Assembly (NCBI GenBank): GCA_964651385.1
Contig: CAZYYM010000065.1
Span: 1 to 19,705 of the forward strand
From: GCA-001735895 sp964651385
Lineage (GTDB): Bacteria; Pseudomonadota; Gammaproteobacteria; GCA-001735895
Reading direction: 5' to 3'
Length of the DNA stretch: 19,705 nt
The notes beneath the pieces were generated by a model. The model worked only from the letters and a program-made list of their open reading frames with translations, ran no database searches and had not been told where the DNA came from. Position 1 is the first letter of the stretch. Each line of letters opens with the position of its first letter. Below, piece by piece: positions 7,903 to 14,359 of this stretch. The position numbers and the translations under genes were made by a program.

Positions 7903-7956
7903 GATAACACCGATGATCGGCAACCCTGTCGATCACATCACAGTAGGAGGTTACTA

Positions 7957-8274
7957 ATGCAAGTAAGTATAAGCGGTCATCACGTCGATATCACCGATTC
8001 CCTGAGGCACTATGTGAACGAAAAAGTTGAGAAACTCGATCGACATTTCGATCAGGCTCTCGACATCCATATCGTCTTAACCGTCGAAAAGCTCCGCCAC
8101 AAAGCAGAGGCCACGCTCCACGTCAGCGGTAATAACCTGCACGCCGACGATGTCCAGGAAGACATGTATGCAGCTATCGACGGACTTGTCGACAAACTTG
8201 ATCGCCAGGGAAAGAAACACAAAGAAAAAATTAAAAACCACCGTAGCAAACCGATCACTGAGGAAGCCGTTTAA
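7957..8274 (+). CDS. hpf: Short ribosome hibernation-promoting factor HPF
   Basis: HPF binds the 30S decoding region and promotes inactive 70S/100S dimers in stationary phase. The 105-residue protein begins MQVSISGHHVDITDSLRHYV and has the beta-alpha-beta-beta-beta-alpha S30AE/YfiA fold signature, with LHADDVQEDMYAAIDGLVDK and a basic tail (RQGKKHKEKIKNH). It lacks the C-terminal dimerisation domain of long HPF, so 100S formation would need a partner such as RMF. It has the strongest ribosome-binding site in the cluster, AGGAGG at 7945-7950, 6 nt before ATG. This fits the high expression expected. It sits 54 bp after rpoN, its usual neighbour. Confidence 0.95.
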   Translation: MQVSISGHHVDITDSLRHYVNEKVEKLDRHFDQALDIHIVLTVEKLRHKAEATLHVSGNNLHADDVQEDMYAAIDGLVDKLDRQGKKHKEKIKNHRSKPITEEAV

Positions 8275-8281
8275 TCGTGTC

Positions 8282-8303
8282 CGCGGAGCCTCAGGGCTCC
8301 GCG
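8282..8303 (+). other. Strong GC hairpin between hpf and ptsN
   Basis: A perfect 9-bp inverted repeat, CGCGGAGCC (8282-8290) and GGCTCCGCG (8295-8303), encloses a TCAG tetraloop just downstream of the hpf stop. No T-run follows on the plus strand (the next bases are AGGCATAAACG), nor on the minus strand, so a simple rho-independent terminator is unlikely. It could stabilise the upstream hpf mRNA end, act as an RNase processing site, or reduce read-through into ptsN. Confidence 0.7.
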
Positions 8304-8385
8304 AGGCATAAACGCTTGCATACTCATTCGATTGGGATAAGATTCCCGCAATATTTTGACAACTCGAATTGACGCTTCAAATTTA

Positions 8386-8838
8386 ATGACAATCACCGCA
8401 CTTTTGTCCCCCGACCGTATTTTTATCAATACCGAAATCACCAGTAAAAAAAAGCTCCTGGAGTTTATCGCTAACCAGGCATCCAGCCAGCTTCAACTGG
8501 CAGAGGCAACGCTATACAGTAATTTGCTCGACCGTGAAAGATTGGGCAGTACCGGACTCGGTAGCGGTTTTGCGATACCACATGCCAGGATCGCAGATCT
8601 GGACAGAGCCGTCGGTGTTTTCATCAAACTCGGACAGGCGATAAACTTTGAAGCGCCGGACAATCAACCGGTCGATCTGGTGTTTGCTATCATTATTCCT
8701 GAGCAGGCAACCGACCAGCACTTGCAGACGCTCGCATCGCTGGCAAAGGTATTTTCGCAAGCGGAGGTTTGCGAAGCGATTCGAAACGCCGACACCGGAG
8801 AGGAAGTCGTTAAACTGATAGATTCCGCTGAGCAATGA
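8386..8838 (+). CDS. ptsN: Nitrogen-regulatory PTS EIIA component PtsN (EIIA-Ntr)
   Basis: PtsN accepts phosphate from the HPr-like protein of the nitrogen PTS and regulates potassium uptake, sigma-54-related and envelope functions without transporting sugar. From the ATG at 8386 it is 150 residues. It shows the EIIA type-2 fold with LGSTGLGSGFAIPHARI and phosphoacceptor His66, then NQPVDLVFAIIIPEQATDQH. A TTG at 8356 would add 10 residues. I prefer the ATG because family members start close to the ITALLSPDRI-type segment, but neither start has a good SD. The stop overlaps hprK by 4 bp. Confidence 0.93.
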   Translation: MTITALLSPDRIFINTEITSKKKLLEFIANQASSQLQLAEATLYSNLLDRERLGSTGLGSGFAIPHARIADLDRAVGVFIKLGQAINFEAPDNQPVDLVFAIIIPEQATDQHLQTLASLAKVFSQAEVCEAIRNADTGEEVVKLIDSAEQ

Positions 8839-9782
8839 AACAATCGCTCGAAATTCACGAATTTCTAAAGCGGTACCAGAAAAAACTAGCTTTATCCTAT
8901 AGTTCTGCAGCTGTTGGTCAATACCGTGAAATTAAACTCTCCCGTCAGGTGGGAGATACTTTCCAGGCCGTTGACTATTTTAACGTCATCAGAACATCCA
9001 GCGTTGTTATTATTGGCTATCAGGAATCCCGATACATTCAATCGTTGAATACCGAGCAGCAGAATCAGCTCTTTAGAACTTTGTTTCAGGGACCGGTATG
9101 CCTCATTATTACGAGCCGGGGTAACGACCTCTCCAAACCACTCCTGCGCTTATGCGAAGCCAACGATATACCAGTTTTTCACTCAGCACTGGATGATTCG
9201 GATTTGCTCGACAATACACGTTACCATTTATCCTTTGCACTGGCCGAGCACTGTGATGAACATGGTGTCTATATCGAGGTTTACAGCTTGGGTGTATTTT
9301 TAACCGGTGAAAGTGGCGTCGGTAAGAGTGAACTCGCGCTAGAACTAATCGCCCGAGGACATCGTCTTATATCGGATGATATGACGCGGTTTTCGCGAAT
9401 CGACCCGGAGGTTGTCAACGGCCGGAGCCCTGATCTGCTAACCGATTTCATGGAAGTACGTGGCCTCGGTATCGTCAATATTCGGGCGATGTTTGGAGCC
9501 AACTCGTTAAAAAGCAATAAGACCTTAAGGTTGATTGTAAAAATGGCGCAACTCACCAAGGACAATTCGGAGCGATTCGATCGAATCGGTAAAACGGTCA
9601 ATACTCGACAGATACTGGGGCTTGAAATCCCCGAGGTTACGCTGCCGGTAGCGCCGGGTCGAAACCTCGCAGTAATAGTAGAAGCCGCAGCTCGTAACCT
9701 CCTGCTCAATATGAACGGTTATAACGCCGCCGAAGAATTTATTGAAAGACAGCGTATGGCAATTGAGAAAAAGGCTAAATAA
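8835..9782 (+). CDS. hprK: HPr kinase/phosphorylase HprK
   Basis: HprK phosphorylates HPr on Ser46 with ATP and can remove that phosphate. The 315-residue protein has the N-terminal domain (about 1-130) and the catalytic C-terminal domain. The latter carries His143 in the DEHGVYIEV lead-in, Walker A GESGVGKS (158-165), ELALELIARGHRLISDD with the acidic pair at 181-182, and the HprK signature EVRGLGIVNIRAMFG (207-221). E. coli lacks this enzyme; many other proteobacteria keep it beside ptsN and ptsH. Its substrate, an HPr with an intact Ser46, is encoded 1.3 kb downstream. ATG start at 8835, overlapping the ptsN TGA. Confidence 0.95.
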   Translation: MKQSLEIHEFLKRYQKKLALSYSSAAVGQYREIKLSRQVGDTFQAVDYFNVIRTSSVVIIGYQESRYIQSLNTEQQNQLFRTLFQGPVCLIITSRGNDLSKPLLRLCEANDIPVFHSALDDSDLLDNTRYHLSFALAEHCDEHGVYIEVYSLGVFLTGESGVGKSELALELIARGHRLISDDMTRFSRIDPEVVNGRSPDLLTDFMEVRGLGIVNIRAMFGANSLKSNKTLRLIVKMAQLTKDNSERFDRIGKTVNTRQILGLEIPEVTLPVAPGRNLAVIVEAAARNLLLNMNGYNAAEEFIERQRMAIEKKAK

Positions 9783-9783
9783 T

Positions 9784-10641
9784 ATGAAACTGCTGATTGT
9801 TAGCGGTCTTTCCGGTTCAGGCAAAACCGTCGCGCTACATACGCTGGAGGACGCCGGGTATTTCTGCGTTGACAATCTGCCGGTTAGTTTACTCGGCGAA
9901 TTTATCGATATTACCATTTTCGCAAAACCCGCCATGTATGACCTGGTAGCGGTCGCCATCGATGCGCGTAGTGGCGTCGACGACATGCATCGGCTCGAAG
10001 AAGCCGTAAATCAGATCAAGTCGCTCAATATAAAAACTGAAATTCTGTTTTTAACATCGGACACCAAAAAACTGGTTAGCCGATTCAGTGAAACCCGGCG
10101 CAAGCACCCTTTATCACGCCGTGGATTACCGCTGATTGAAGCCATTCACCTGGAACAGAACCTTCTGCAGAACGTTTATGCCAATGCCGACCTGATAATA
10201 GACACAACATCGCTTAACGTACACCAGTTGCGACGCGCTATTATTCAGCGCCTGTTACCCGATAGCGGCGCCGAACTCGCTATCCTTGTACAATCCTTTG
10301 GTTTTAAACACGGCCTGCCGAATGATACGGACTTCGTATTTGACTTGCGCTGCCTGCCTAACCCGTACTGGGAAAATGACCTTAAGAGCCTGACAGGCCG
10401 TGATCAGGGCGTCATCGATTATCTCGAAAGCTACTCCGAAGTCATCAACATGTACCATTCCCTGATTGATTTTTTTAAAACCTGGATCCCTTGTTTCGAA
10501 CAGGAAAACCGTAGCTATATGACCATTTCAATGGGTTGTACCGGTGGCCAGCATCGATCGGTGCATATGGTTGAGAAAATAGCCGGGGCTTTACAACAGT
10601 CCCGTTACAATGCATCAGCCCACCATCGTGATCTTTCATGA
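9784..10641 (+). CDS. rapZ: RNase adapter / nucleotide-binding protein RapZ
   Basis: RapZ (YvcJ/YhbJ family) binds GlmZ/GlmY small RNAs in E. coli and presents GlmZ to RNase E, tuning GlmS and amino-sugar synthesis for the envelope. Family members bind and hydrolyse nucleotides. The 285-residue protein has Walker A GLSGSGKT (8-15), the Walker B-like VAIDARSG, SETRRKHPL and the conserved C-terminal GCTGGQHRSV. I start it at the ATG at 9784, immediately after the hprK stop, because the family begins with the MKLLIVSGLSGSGKT strand. An upstream in-frame start at 9742 would lie inside hprK. The stop overlaps the next gene by 4 bp. Confidence 0.94.
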   Translation: MKLLIVSGLSGSGKTVALHTLEDAGYFCVDNLPVSLLGEFIDITIFAKPAMYDLVAVAIDARSGVDDMHRLEEAVNQIKSLNIKTEILFLTSDTKKLVSRFSETRRKHPLSRRGLPLIEAIHLEQNLLQNVYANADLIIDTTSLNVHQLRRAIIQRLLPDSGAELAILVQSFGFKHGLPNDTDFVFDLRCLPNPYWENDLKSLTGRDQGVIDYLESYSEVINMYHSLIDFFKTWIPCFEQENRSYMTISMGCTGGQHRSVHMVEKIAGALQQSRYNASAHHRDLS

Positions 10642-11033
10642 GTACATCTATCCTGATCATCACGCACAATGGTATCGGCCGGACCATGGTAGATACAGCT
10701 ACCGCGATGATGGGTGCTGCTACGGTCAATGTCAGTTGTCTGTCGATTCCGGCAAACCTTAAACCCGACGAACTGGGTTACTATGCCGATCAGGTTCGCG
10801 ATTCGATAACCCGTTTAAATAGTGGCCACGGTGTTCTAATACTCACCGACATTTGTGGGGCGACCCCGAACAACCTCGCGCGTTATTTTAGTGAGCTGGA
10901 TGAAATCAAGGTTATAAGTGGTTTAAATCTACCTATGCTGGTAAGAGTGTTAAACTATATAAAAAGACCGTTAGCAGAACTTTCTGAGATAGCACTGGCT
11001 GGCGGTCATAAGGGTATTCAACAGGATTCATGA
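10638..11033 (+). CDS. Mannose-type PTS EIIA domain protein
   Basis: This 131-residue single-domain protein belongs to the PTS EIIA-Man family (PF03610). It has ILIITHNGIGRTMVD with predicted phospho-His10, then VLILTDICGATPNNLARYF and a C-terminal ISGLNLPMLVRVLNY. In sugar-transport systems this domain receives phosphate from HPr and passes it to EIIB. No EIIB, EIIC or EIID gene is nearby, so a regulatory role in the cytosol is more likely, as suggested for the same orphan gene in other proteobacterial rpoN-ptsH clusters. It overlaps the rapZ stop by 4 bp and stops 3 bp before HPr. Confidence 0.9.
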   Translation: MSTSILIITHNGIGRTMVDTATAMMGAATVNVSCLSIPANLKPDELGYYADQVRDSITRLNSGHGVLILTDICGATPNNLARYFSELDEIKVISGLNLPMLVRVLNYIKRPLAELSEIALAGGHKGIQQDS

Positions 11034-11036
11034 ATT

Positions 11037-11306
11037 ATGGTTTCGCAACAGATCACTATTATTAACAAACTCGGATTACACGCCCGTGCTGCCTCCAAGC
11101 TGGTAAATCAGGCCAGCCAGTTTGAATGCGAAATCACCATCGACCGCGATGGAAATCGCGTTAATGCCAAAAGTATCATGGGTGTTATGATGTTGGCTGC
11201 CAGCAAGGGTACCGACATCCTGCTGGAGGCCGAGGGTAGCGATGAAAATGCCTGTCTCGAAGCCATCGTAACTTTAATCAATAGCCGATTCGATGAAGCC
11301 GAATAG
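11037..11306 (+). CDS. ptsH: HPr-family phosphocarrier protein (PtsH/NPr)
   Basis: The 89-residue HPr-like protein carries phosphate between enzyme I and EIIA proteins. It has the active-site loop KLGLHARAAS with His15 and the regulatory site region NAKSIMGVMML with Ser46, both at the canonical HPr positions. Having Ser46 and a nearby hprK indicates it can be phosphorylated on serine as well as histidine. Neighbours ptsN and the EIIA-Man protein are likely phosphate acceptors. It begins 3 bp after the EIIA gene. The next gene is mgtE, 15 bp away; ptsI, which often lies between these two in related lineages, is absent. Confidence 0.95.
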   Translation: MVSQQITIINKLGLHARAASKLVNQASQFECEITIDRDGNRVNAKSIMGVMMLAASKGTDILLEAEGSDENACLEAIVTLINSRFDEAE

Positions 11307-11321
11307 TCACCGGGTTGATTG

Positions 11322-12671
11322 ATGTTAGAGGACGATATCGAACAGCTTCGCCAGGACATAACACAGGCGCTGGACAGTGACGACCTTATTACCGTCGGCT
11401 CAATACTTGATGCGGTTGACGCAGCGCAAATAGGTAACTTACTCGACTCTCTTCCCCCACAGCAACGCGACCAGATCTGGCTTCAAATAGATCCGGATCT
11501 GCGGGGATTGGTGCTTCTCGAAACCGGCGACGAAGTTCGTGACGGAAAACTCAGGGAACTCGAGTCGGACCAGGTAGCAGAAATCATCGAAAGTCTGGGG
11601 AATGTCGACGACCAGGCCGATATCATTTTGTCTCTGTCGACCGACAAGCTGGCCAATATTCTCCCTACTTTAGACGCGCATAAACGCGAAAAACTTGAAT
11701 CGGTGCTGTCCTACAGCGAGGACACCGCCGGCGGTTTGATGAATATCGACCAGATCACCATCCGTGCCGACGTCACGCTCGATGTGGTGCTACGTTATTT
11801 ACGTATACGTGGCGAGGTACCGGATCATACCGACCAGCTATTCGTCACCGACCGCTACGACCACTACCTCGGCGCGTTATACTTACGCGACCTGCTTACC
11901 AATGATCCGGACGATCGCGTAAAAGACATCATGCGCACCGATATCAGCGCCATGAATGCACATATTACTGATACCGAGGTCGCTCGCGAATTTGAAAACT
12001 ATGACTTGATCAGCGCGCCAATAGTTGACGAGGAACATAAACTCATCGGCCGCATCACTATCGACGACGTGGTCGATGTTATCCGTGACGAAGGCGATCA
12101 CTCAATAATGAGTATGGCGGGGCTCTCCGACGACGAAGACATGTTTTCACCGGCCCTCACCAGTGCCAAACGTCGTGGCCTTTGGCTCGGCATCAATTTG
12201 TTGACCGCCTTCCTTGCAGCGGCCGTTATCGGTTTTTTTGAAAATATTCTTGAGCAGGTAGTGGCGCTGGCGATTCTGATCACCATTGTACCGAGCATGG
12301 GTGGCATCGCAGGGTCGCAAACATTAACGCTGGTAATACGGGGTATCGCGCTCGGACAACTCGGTAGTTCCAACTATCGACTACTGGTTAAAAAAGAAAT
12401 GATGGTTGGTTTTTTAAACGGCCTGTTATGGGCAATTGTTGTGGCGACTTTTTCCATCATCTGGTTTGAAAATTTCAATATCGGCCTGATCATCGGATTT
12501 GCGCTTGTTGTCAATTTACTCGCAGGCGCCTTTGCCGGTGCGCTGATACCTATACTCCTGCGTCAATTCGGCGTTGATCCCGCGATTGCCGGAGGAGTGG
12601 TATTGACTACGGTAACCGATGTGGTTGGTATTATCGCCTTTCTCGGTCTTGCAACCCTTATACTTGGCTAG
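11322..12671 (+). CDS. mgtE: Magnesium transporter MgtE
   Basis: MgtE is a dimeric Mg2+ channel of the inner membrane gated by cytosolic Mg2+. The 449-residue protein has the N-terminal helical MgtE-N domain (about 1-130), tandem CBS domains (about 135-255), a connecting helix with DEGDHSIMSMAGLSDDEDMF, then five transmembrane helices from about 287. The pore segments include PSMGGIAGSQTL and GGVVLTTVTDVVGIIAF with Asp433, equivalent to the ion-selective Asp432 of Thermus MgtE. The ATG at 11322 is preferred over the TTG one codon earlier. It is the last plus-strand gene of the cluster and ends 11 bp from the convergent HDOD gene, with no terminator visible in the gap. Confidence 0.95.
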   Translation: MLEDDIEQLRQDITQALDSDDLITVGSILDAVDAAQIGNLLDSLPPQQRDQIWLQIDPDLRGLVLLETGDEVRDGKLRELESDQVAEIIESLGNVDDQADIILSLSTDKLANILPTLDAHKREKLESVLSYSEDTAGGLMNIDQITIRADVTLDVVLRYLRIRGEVPDHTDQLFVTDRYDHYLGALYLRDLLTNDPDDRVKDIMRTDISAMNAHITDTEVAREFENYDLISAPIVDEEHKLIGRITIDDVVDVIRDEGDHSIMSMAGLSDDEDMFSPALTSAKRRGLWLGINLLTAFLAAAVIGFFENILEQVVALAILITIVPSMGGIAGSQTLTLVIRGIALGQLGSSNYRLLVKKEMMVGFLNGLLWAIVVATFSIIWFENFNIGLIIGFALVVNLLAGAFAGALIPILLRQFGVDPAIAGGVVLTTVTDVVGIIAFLGLATLILG

Positions 12672-12682
12672 TCAACCGGCTA

Positions 12683-13570
12683 TTAATGGCTTAAAAACCG
12701 ATTGATAACGTCGCTAACCTGGTCTTTTGCCAGAGTCCAAATCTCCTCCATTTCGGATTCCTGCATTGACATTGTCTCTAGCGCCTGATTGTTTATTACA
12801 AGTGAGCTGGACTCACTGCCCGCTCCTACCTTCAGGTAGTTAACCCAGGCGTCGGCAATGTGAACGGCACTAGCCATTTGCTCGAAATCCGGTGATTTTT
12901 CGGGATGATGATGATAGCTAACGGGTTCGAATATTGACTGGGGCAATTTCCAAAACTCGAGCAAGCGTCCACCGACTTCAGCATGGCTGTAGCCCAGATA
13001 TTGTTGCTCCAGGGAAAAAAGCGATTTGGCCTCATCAATGGATTGCGGTAATAATTCAGACATCAGTCTCGGCAATTTAATGAATAACACAAGACGACCA
13101 ATATCGTGTAGCAGGCCGGGAATATAAAAACGTTCACTTTGGGGCAGACCGGCGTTTTGCGCTATTGCCCGAGACAGCACACCTACAGCCACGCTGTGCT
13201 CCCAGAACGAACGCATGGAGACCTGTTCAATATTTAAATCATCAAATATATTTATAACCGATGTCGCCAGAACCAGTTCGCGTATCTGGCGCATACCGAT
13301 TGTATTGATGGCACGATCAATAGACTCGATCTTGGCAGGAAAGCTATAAAAAGCACTATTGGCCATACGCAATAGGCGGGCGCAAAGATCCGGGTCGGTC
13401 GAAAGTATTTTTGCAAAATCGTCGTTTGTTGACGTGGGGCTTTCGAGTGCCAATTCAAGTCGATAATAGATATCAGGCAGAGATACCAGTTTACTGACTT
13501 CAGAAATTAGCACATCAAGGCATTCCAGCTCCTGTATATCAGACATTTTCATTACGTGAATACTTGCCAT
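12683..13570 (-). CDS. HDOD-domain protein (signal transduction/regulatory)
   Basis: This 295-residue protein has an HDOD domain (about 20-215) with the segments LLRMANSAFYSFPAKIESI, DRAINTIGMRQIRELVL and GLLHDIGRLVLF. HDOD proteins act in motility, chemotaxis, biofilm and c-di-GMP-linked signalling in gammaproteobacteria, though the biochemistry of most is unknown. All HD-phosphohydrolase metal-ligand positions look present: His125 (WEHS), His155-Asp156, His196 (GYSHAEVG), His220/221 (SYHHHP) and Asp240 (IADAW). No GYP motif, receiver or output domain is seen. The start may be the ATG at 13570, 13552 or 13546; none has a clear SD. It is convergent with mgtE. Confidence 0.85.
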   Translation of the reverse strand: MASIHVMKMSDIQELECLDVLISEVSKLVSLPDIYYRLELALESPTSTNDDFAKILSTDPDLCARLLRMANSAFYSFPAKIESIDRAINTIGMRQIRELVLATSVINIFDDLNIEQVSMRSFWEHSVAVGVLSRAIAQNAGLPQSERFYIPGLLHDIGRLVLFIKLPRLMSELLPQSIDEAKSLFSLEQQYLGYSHAEVGGRLLEFWKLPQSIFEPVSYHHHPEKSPDFEQMASAVHIADAWVNYLKVGAGSESSSLVINNQALETMSMQESEMEEIWTLAKDQVSDVINRFLSH

Positions 13571-13657
13571 ATCTTATTATTTTGATTGCAGTCGACTCAG
13601 TTTAGTACAGATAATGGCATTTTTCTTCAAGACTTAAAGCATATTTTCGGGTAGACA

Positions 13658-13990
13658 CTAATAATCCGAAAAAACGTAGTTACGCAAACGTCCCGGAATT
13701 TCCTCATATATTGTCCCGATTCTCGACATGCCGCCACCAAGTACGATGATATCCGGATCGAGTATATTGATAACATGCGCCAGGGCTCGCGCAAACTGAT
13801 CAGGATAACCATCCATTATTTGTACTACGCTTTGATCACCATCGCGGGCTCTACTAACGATCTGTTCGCTTTTTAATTTTTCATCTGTCAGATTGAAATA
13901 ACGACCTGCCAGGCCGGGGGTCCGGATAAAAAGGTTTCAATACAGTCAAATACCTAGTCTGAAACGGGAATTCGACATCCGATAAGTCAT
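13658..13990 (-). pseudogene. Decayed ROK-family sugar kinase (fructokinase-like) remnant
   Basis: Read on the minus strand, an excellent SD (AGGAGGG, 13998-14004) precedes an ATG at 13990 that encodes 14 residues ending RFRLGI, like the start of ROK kinases (usually xxGIDLGGTK), then stops. From 13944, in another frame, CIETFLSGP matches the ROK zinc-motif tail. A run of five C (13916-13920 on the plus strand as GGGGG) then causes a shift, after which GLAGRYFNLTDEKLKSEQI and RALAHVINILDPDIIVLGGG (then MSRI) match the kinase C-domain until TAG at 13658. About 170 codons of the middle are missing, as is the terminal HGDSSGVRGAA motif. The C-terminal identification is firm; the N-terminal match rests on four residues, the SD and position. 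An active product is very unlikely. Confidence 0.75.
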
Positions 13991-14042
13991 AAATCAACCC
14001 TCCTGTAATCGATGCCTGAATTTCACCTGACAGTAGTGCGGT

Positions 14043-14061
14043 TTATCCCGATTTATCCACA
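14043..14061 (+). promoter_or_regulatory. Tandem DnaA-box-like sites upstream of nrdA
   Basis: TTATCCACA at 14053-14061 is an exact consensus DnaA box. TTATCCCGA at 14043-14051, in the same orientation, matches at 7 of 9 positions and lies one helical turn away. DnaA boxes of this type regulate nrdAB in E. coli. Their placement about 30 bp before the NrdR boxes of nrdA supports a regulatory role here. No dnaA gene or other origin features are present, so this is not an oriC. Confidence 0.65.
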
Positions 14062-14090
14062 GCTTTTACGCTACTATTCCACAAACAAAT

Positions 14091-14138
14091 ACACAATATA
14101 TAGTAGTTAGACGAATCAAAAAACACTTGATATTGTAT
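14091..14138 (+). promoter_or_regulatory. Pair of NrdR boxes controlling nrdAB
   Basis: Two 16-bp sites fit the NrdR consensus (acaCwAtATaTwGtgt). Box 1, at 14091-14106, reads ACACAATATATAGTAG, a close match. Box 2, at 14123-14138, reads ACACTTGATATTGTAT, weaker but with conserved edges and ATAT core. Their starts are exactly 32 bp apart, about three helical turns, as seen for paired NrdR sites at other nrd operons. NrdR is the ATP/dATP-sensing repressor of ribonucleotide reductase genes; its gene is not in the window. The nrdA ATG is 221 bp downstream, so the promoter probably overlaps or closely follows these boxes. I could not fix -10/-35 hexamers. Confidence 0.8.
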
Positions 14139-14164
14139 ATTAAGTGGATATCATTCCTATAGTT

Positions 14165-14359
14165 AGGTTCTAAGGTAGGTAGAATCTAAAAACTGAAAAT
14201 AGAAGACTGGTTAGATTCTTATAAATTCATAACGACTCAAACATTTGGATCGGATAGTTATAAATTACCTTAACTATCGATGGGTAGCGAATCTCCAGCA
14301 TTTTTAAACAGCATCTGCACCGAGCGCAATGTATAACCCCGATGGGCTTAATTTAACTA
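14165..14359 (+). promoter_or_regulatory. Long AT-rich nrdA leader with two inverted repeats
   Basis: Between the NrdR boxes and the nrdA start lie about 200 bp without a coding frame. They contain AGAATCTAA (14181-14189) paired with TTAGATTCT (14211-14219), a 9-bp stem with a 21-nt loop, and GATAGTTA (14253-14260) paired with TAACTATC (14271-14278), an 8-bp stem with a 10-nt loop. The SD before nrdA is weak. Whether these are RNA hairpins in a 5' UTR or DNA-binding sites cannot be told from sequence. I recognise no known riboswitch. Confidence 0.4.

Noticed and set aside
8282..8303. Rho-independent terminator after hpf
   Set aside because: The stem is strong but neither strand has a T-run after it; kept as an unexplained hairpin instead.
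8356..8385. TTG start for ptsN, or TTGACA as a -35 promoter hexamer
   Set aside because: The 10 added residues are not family-like and no SD is well placed. As a promoter, no good -10 lies at 16-18 bp.
13627..13812. 61-codon minus-strand frame
   Set aside because: It is in a different frame from the ROK kinase similarity covering the same bases, so it is a by-product of the decayed gene.
14043..14138. Replication origin because of DnaA boxes
   Set aside because: Only one exact box, no DnaA/DnaN/GidA neighbours and no unwinding-element array. The nrd promoter explanation fits better.
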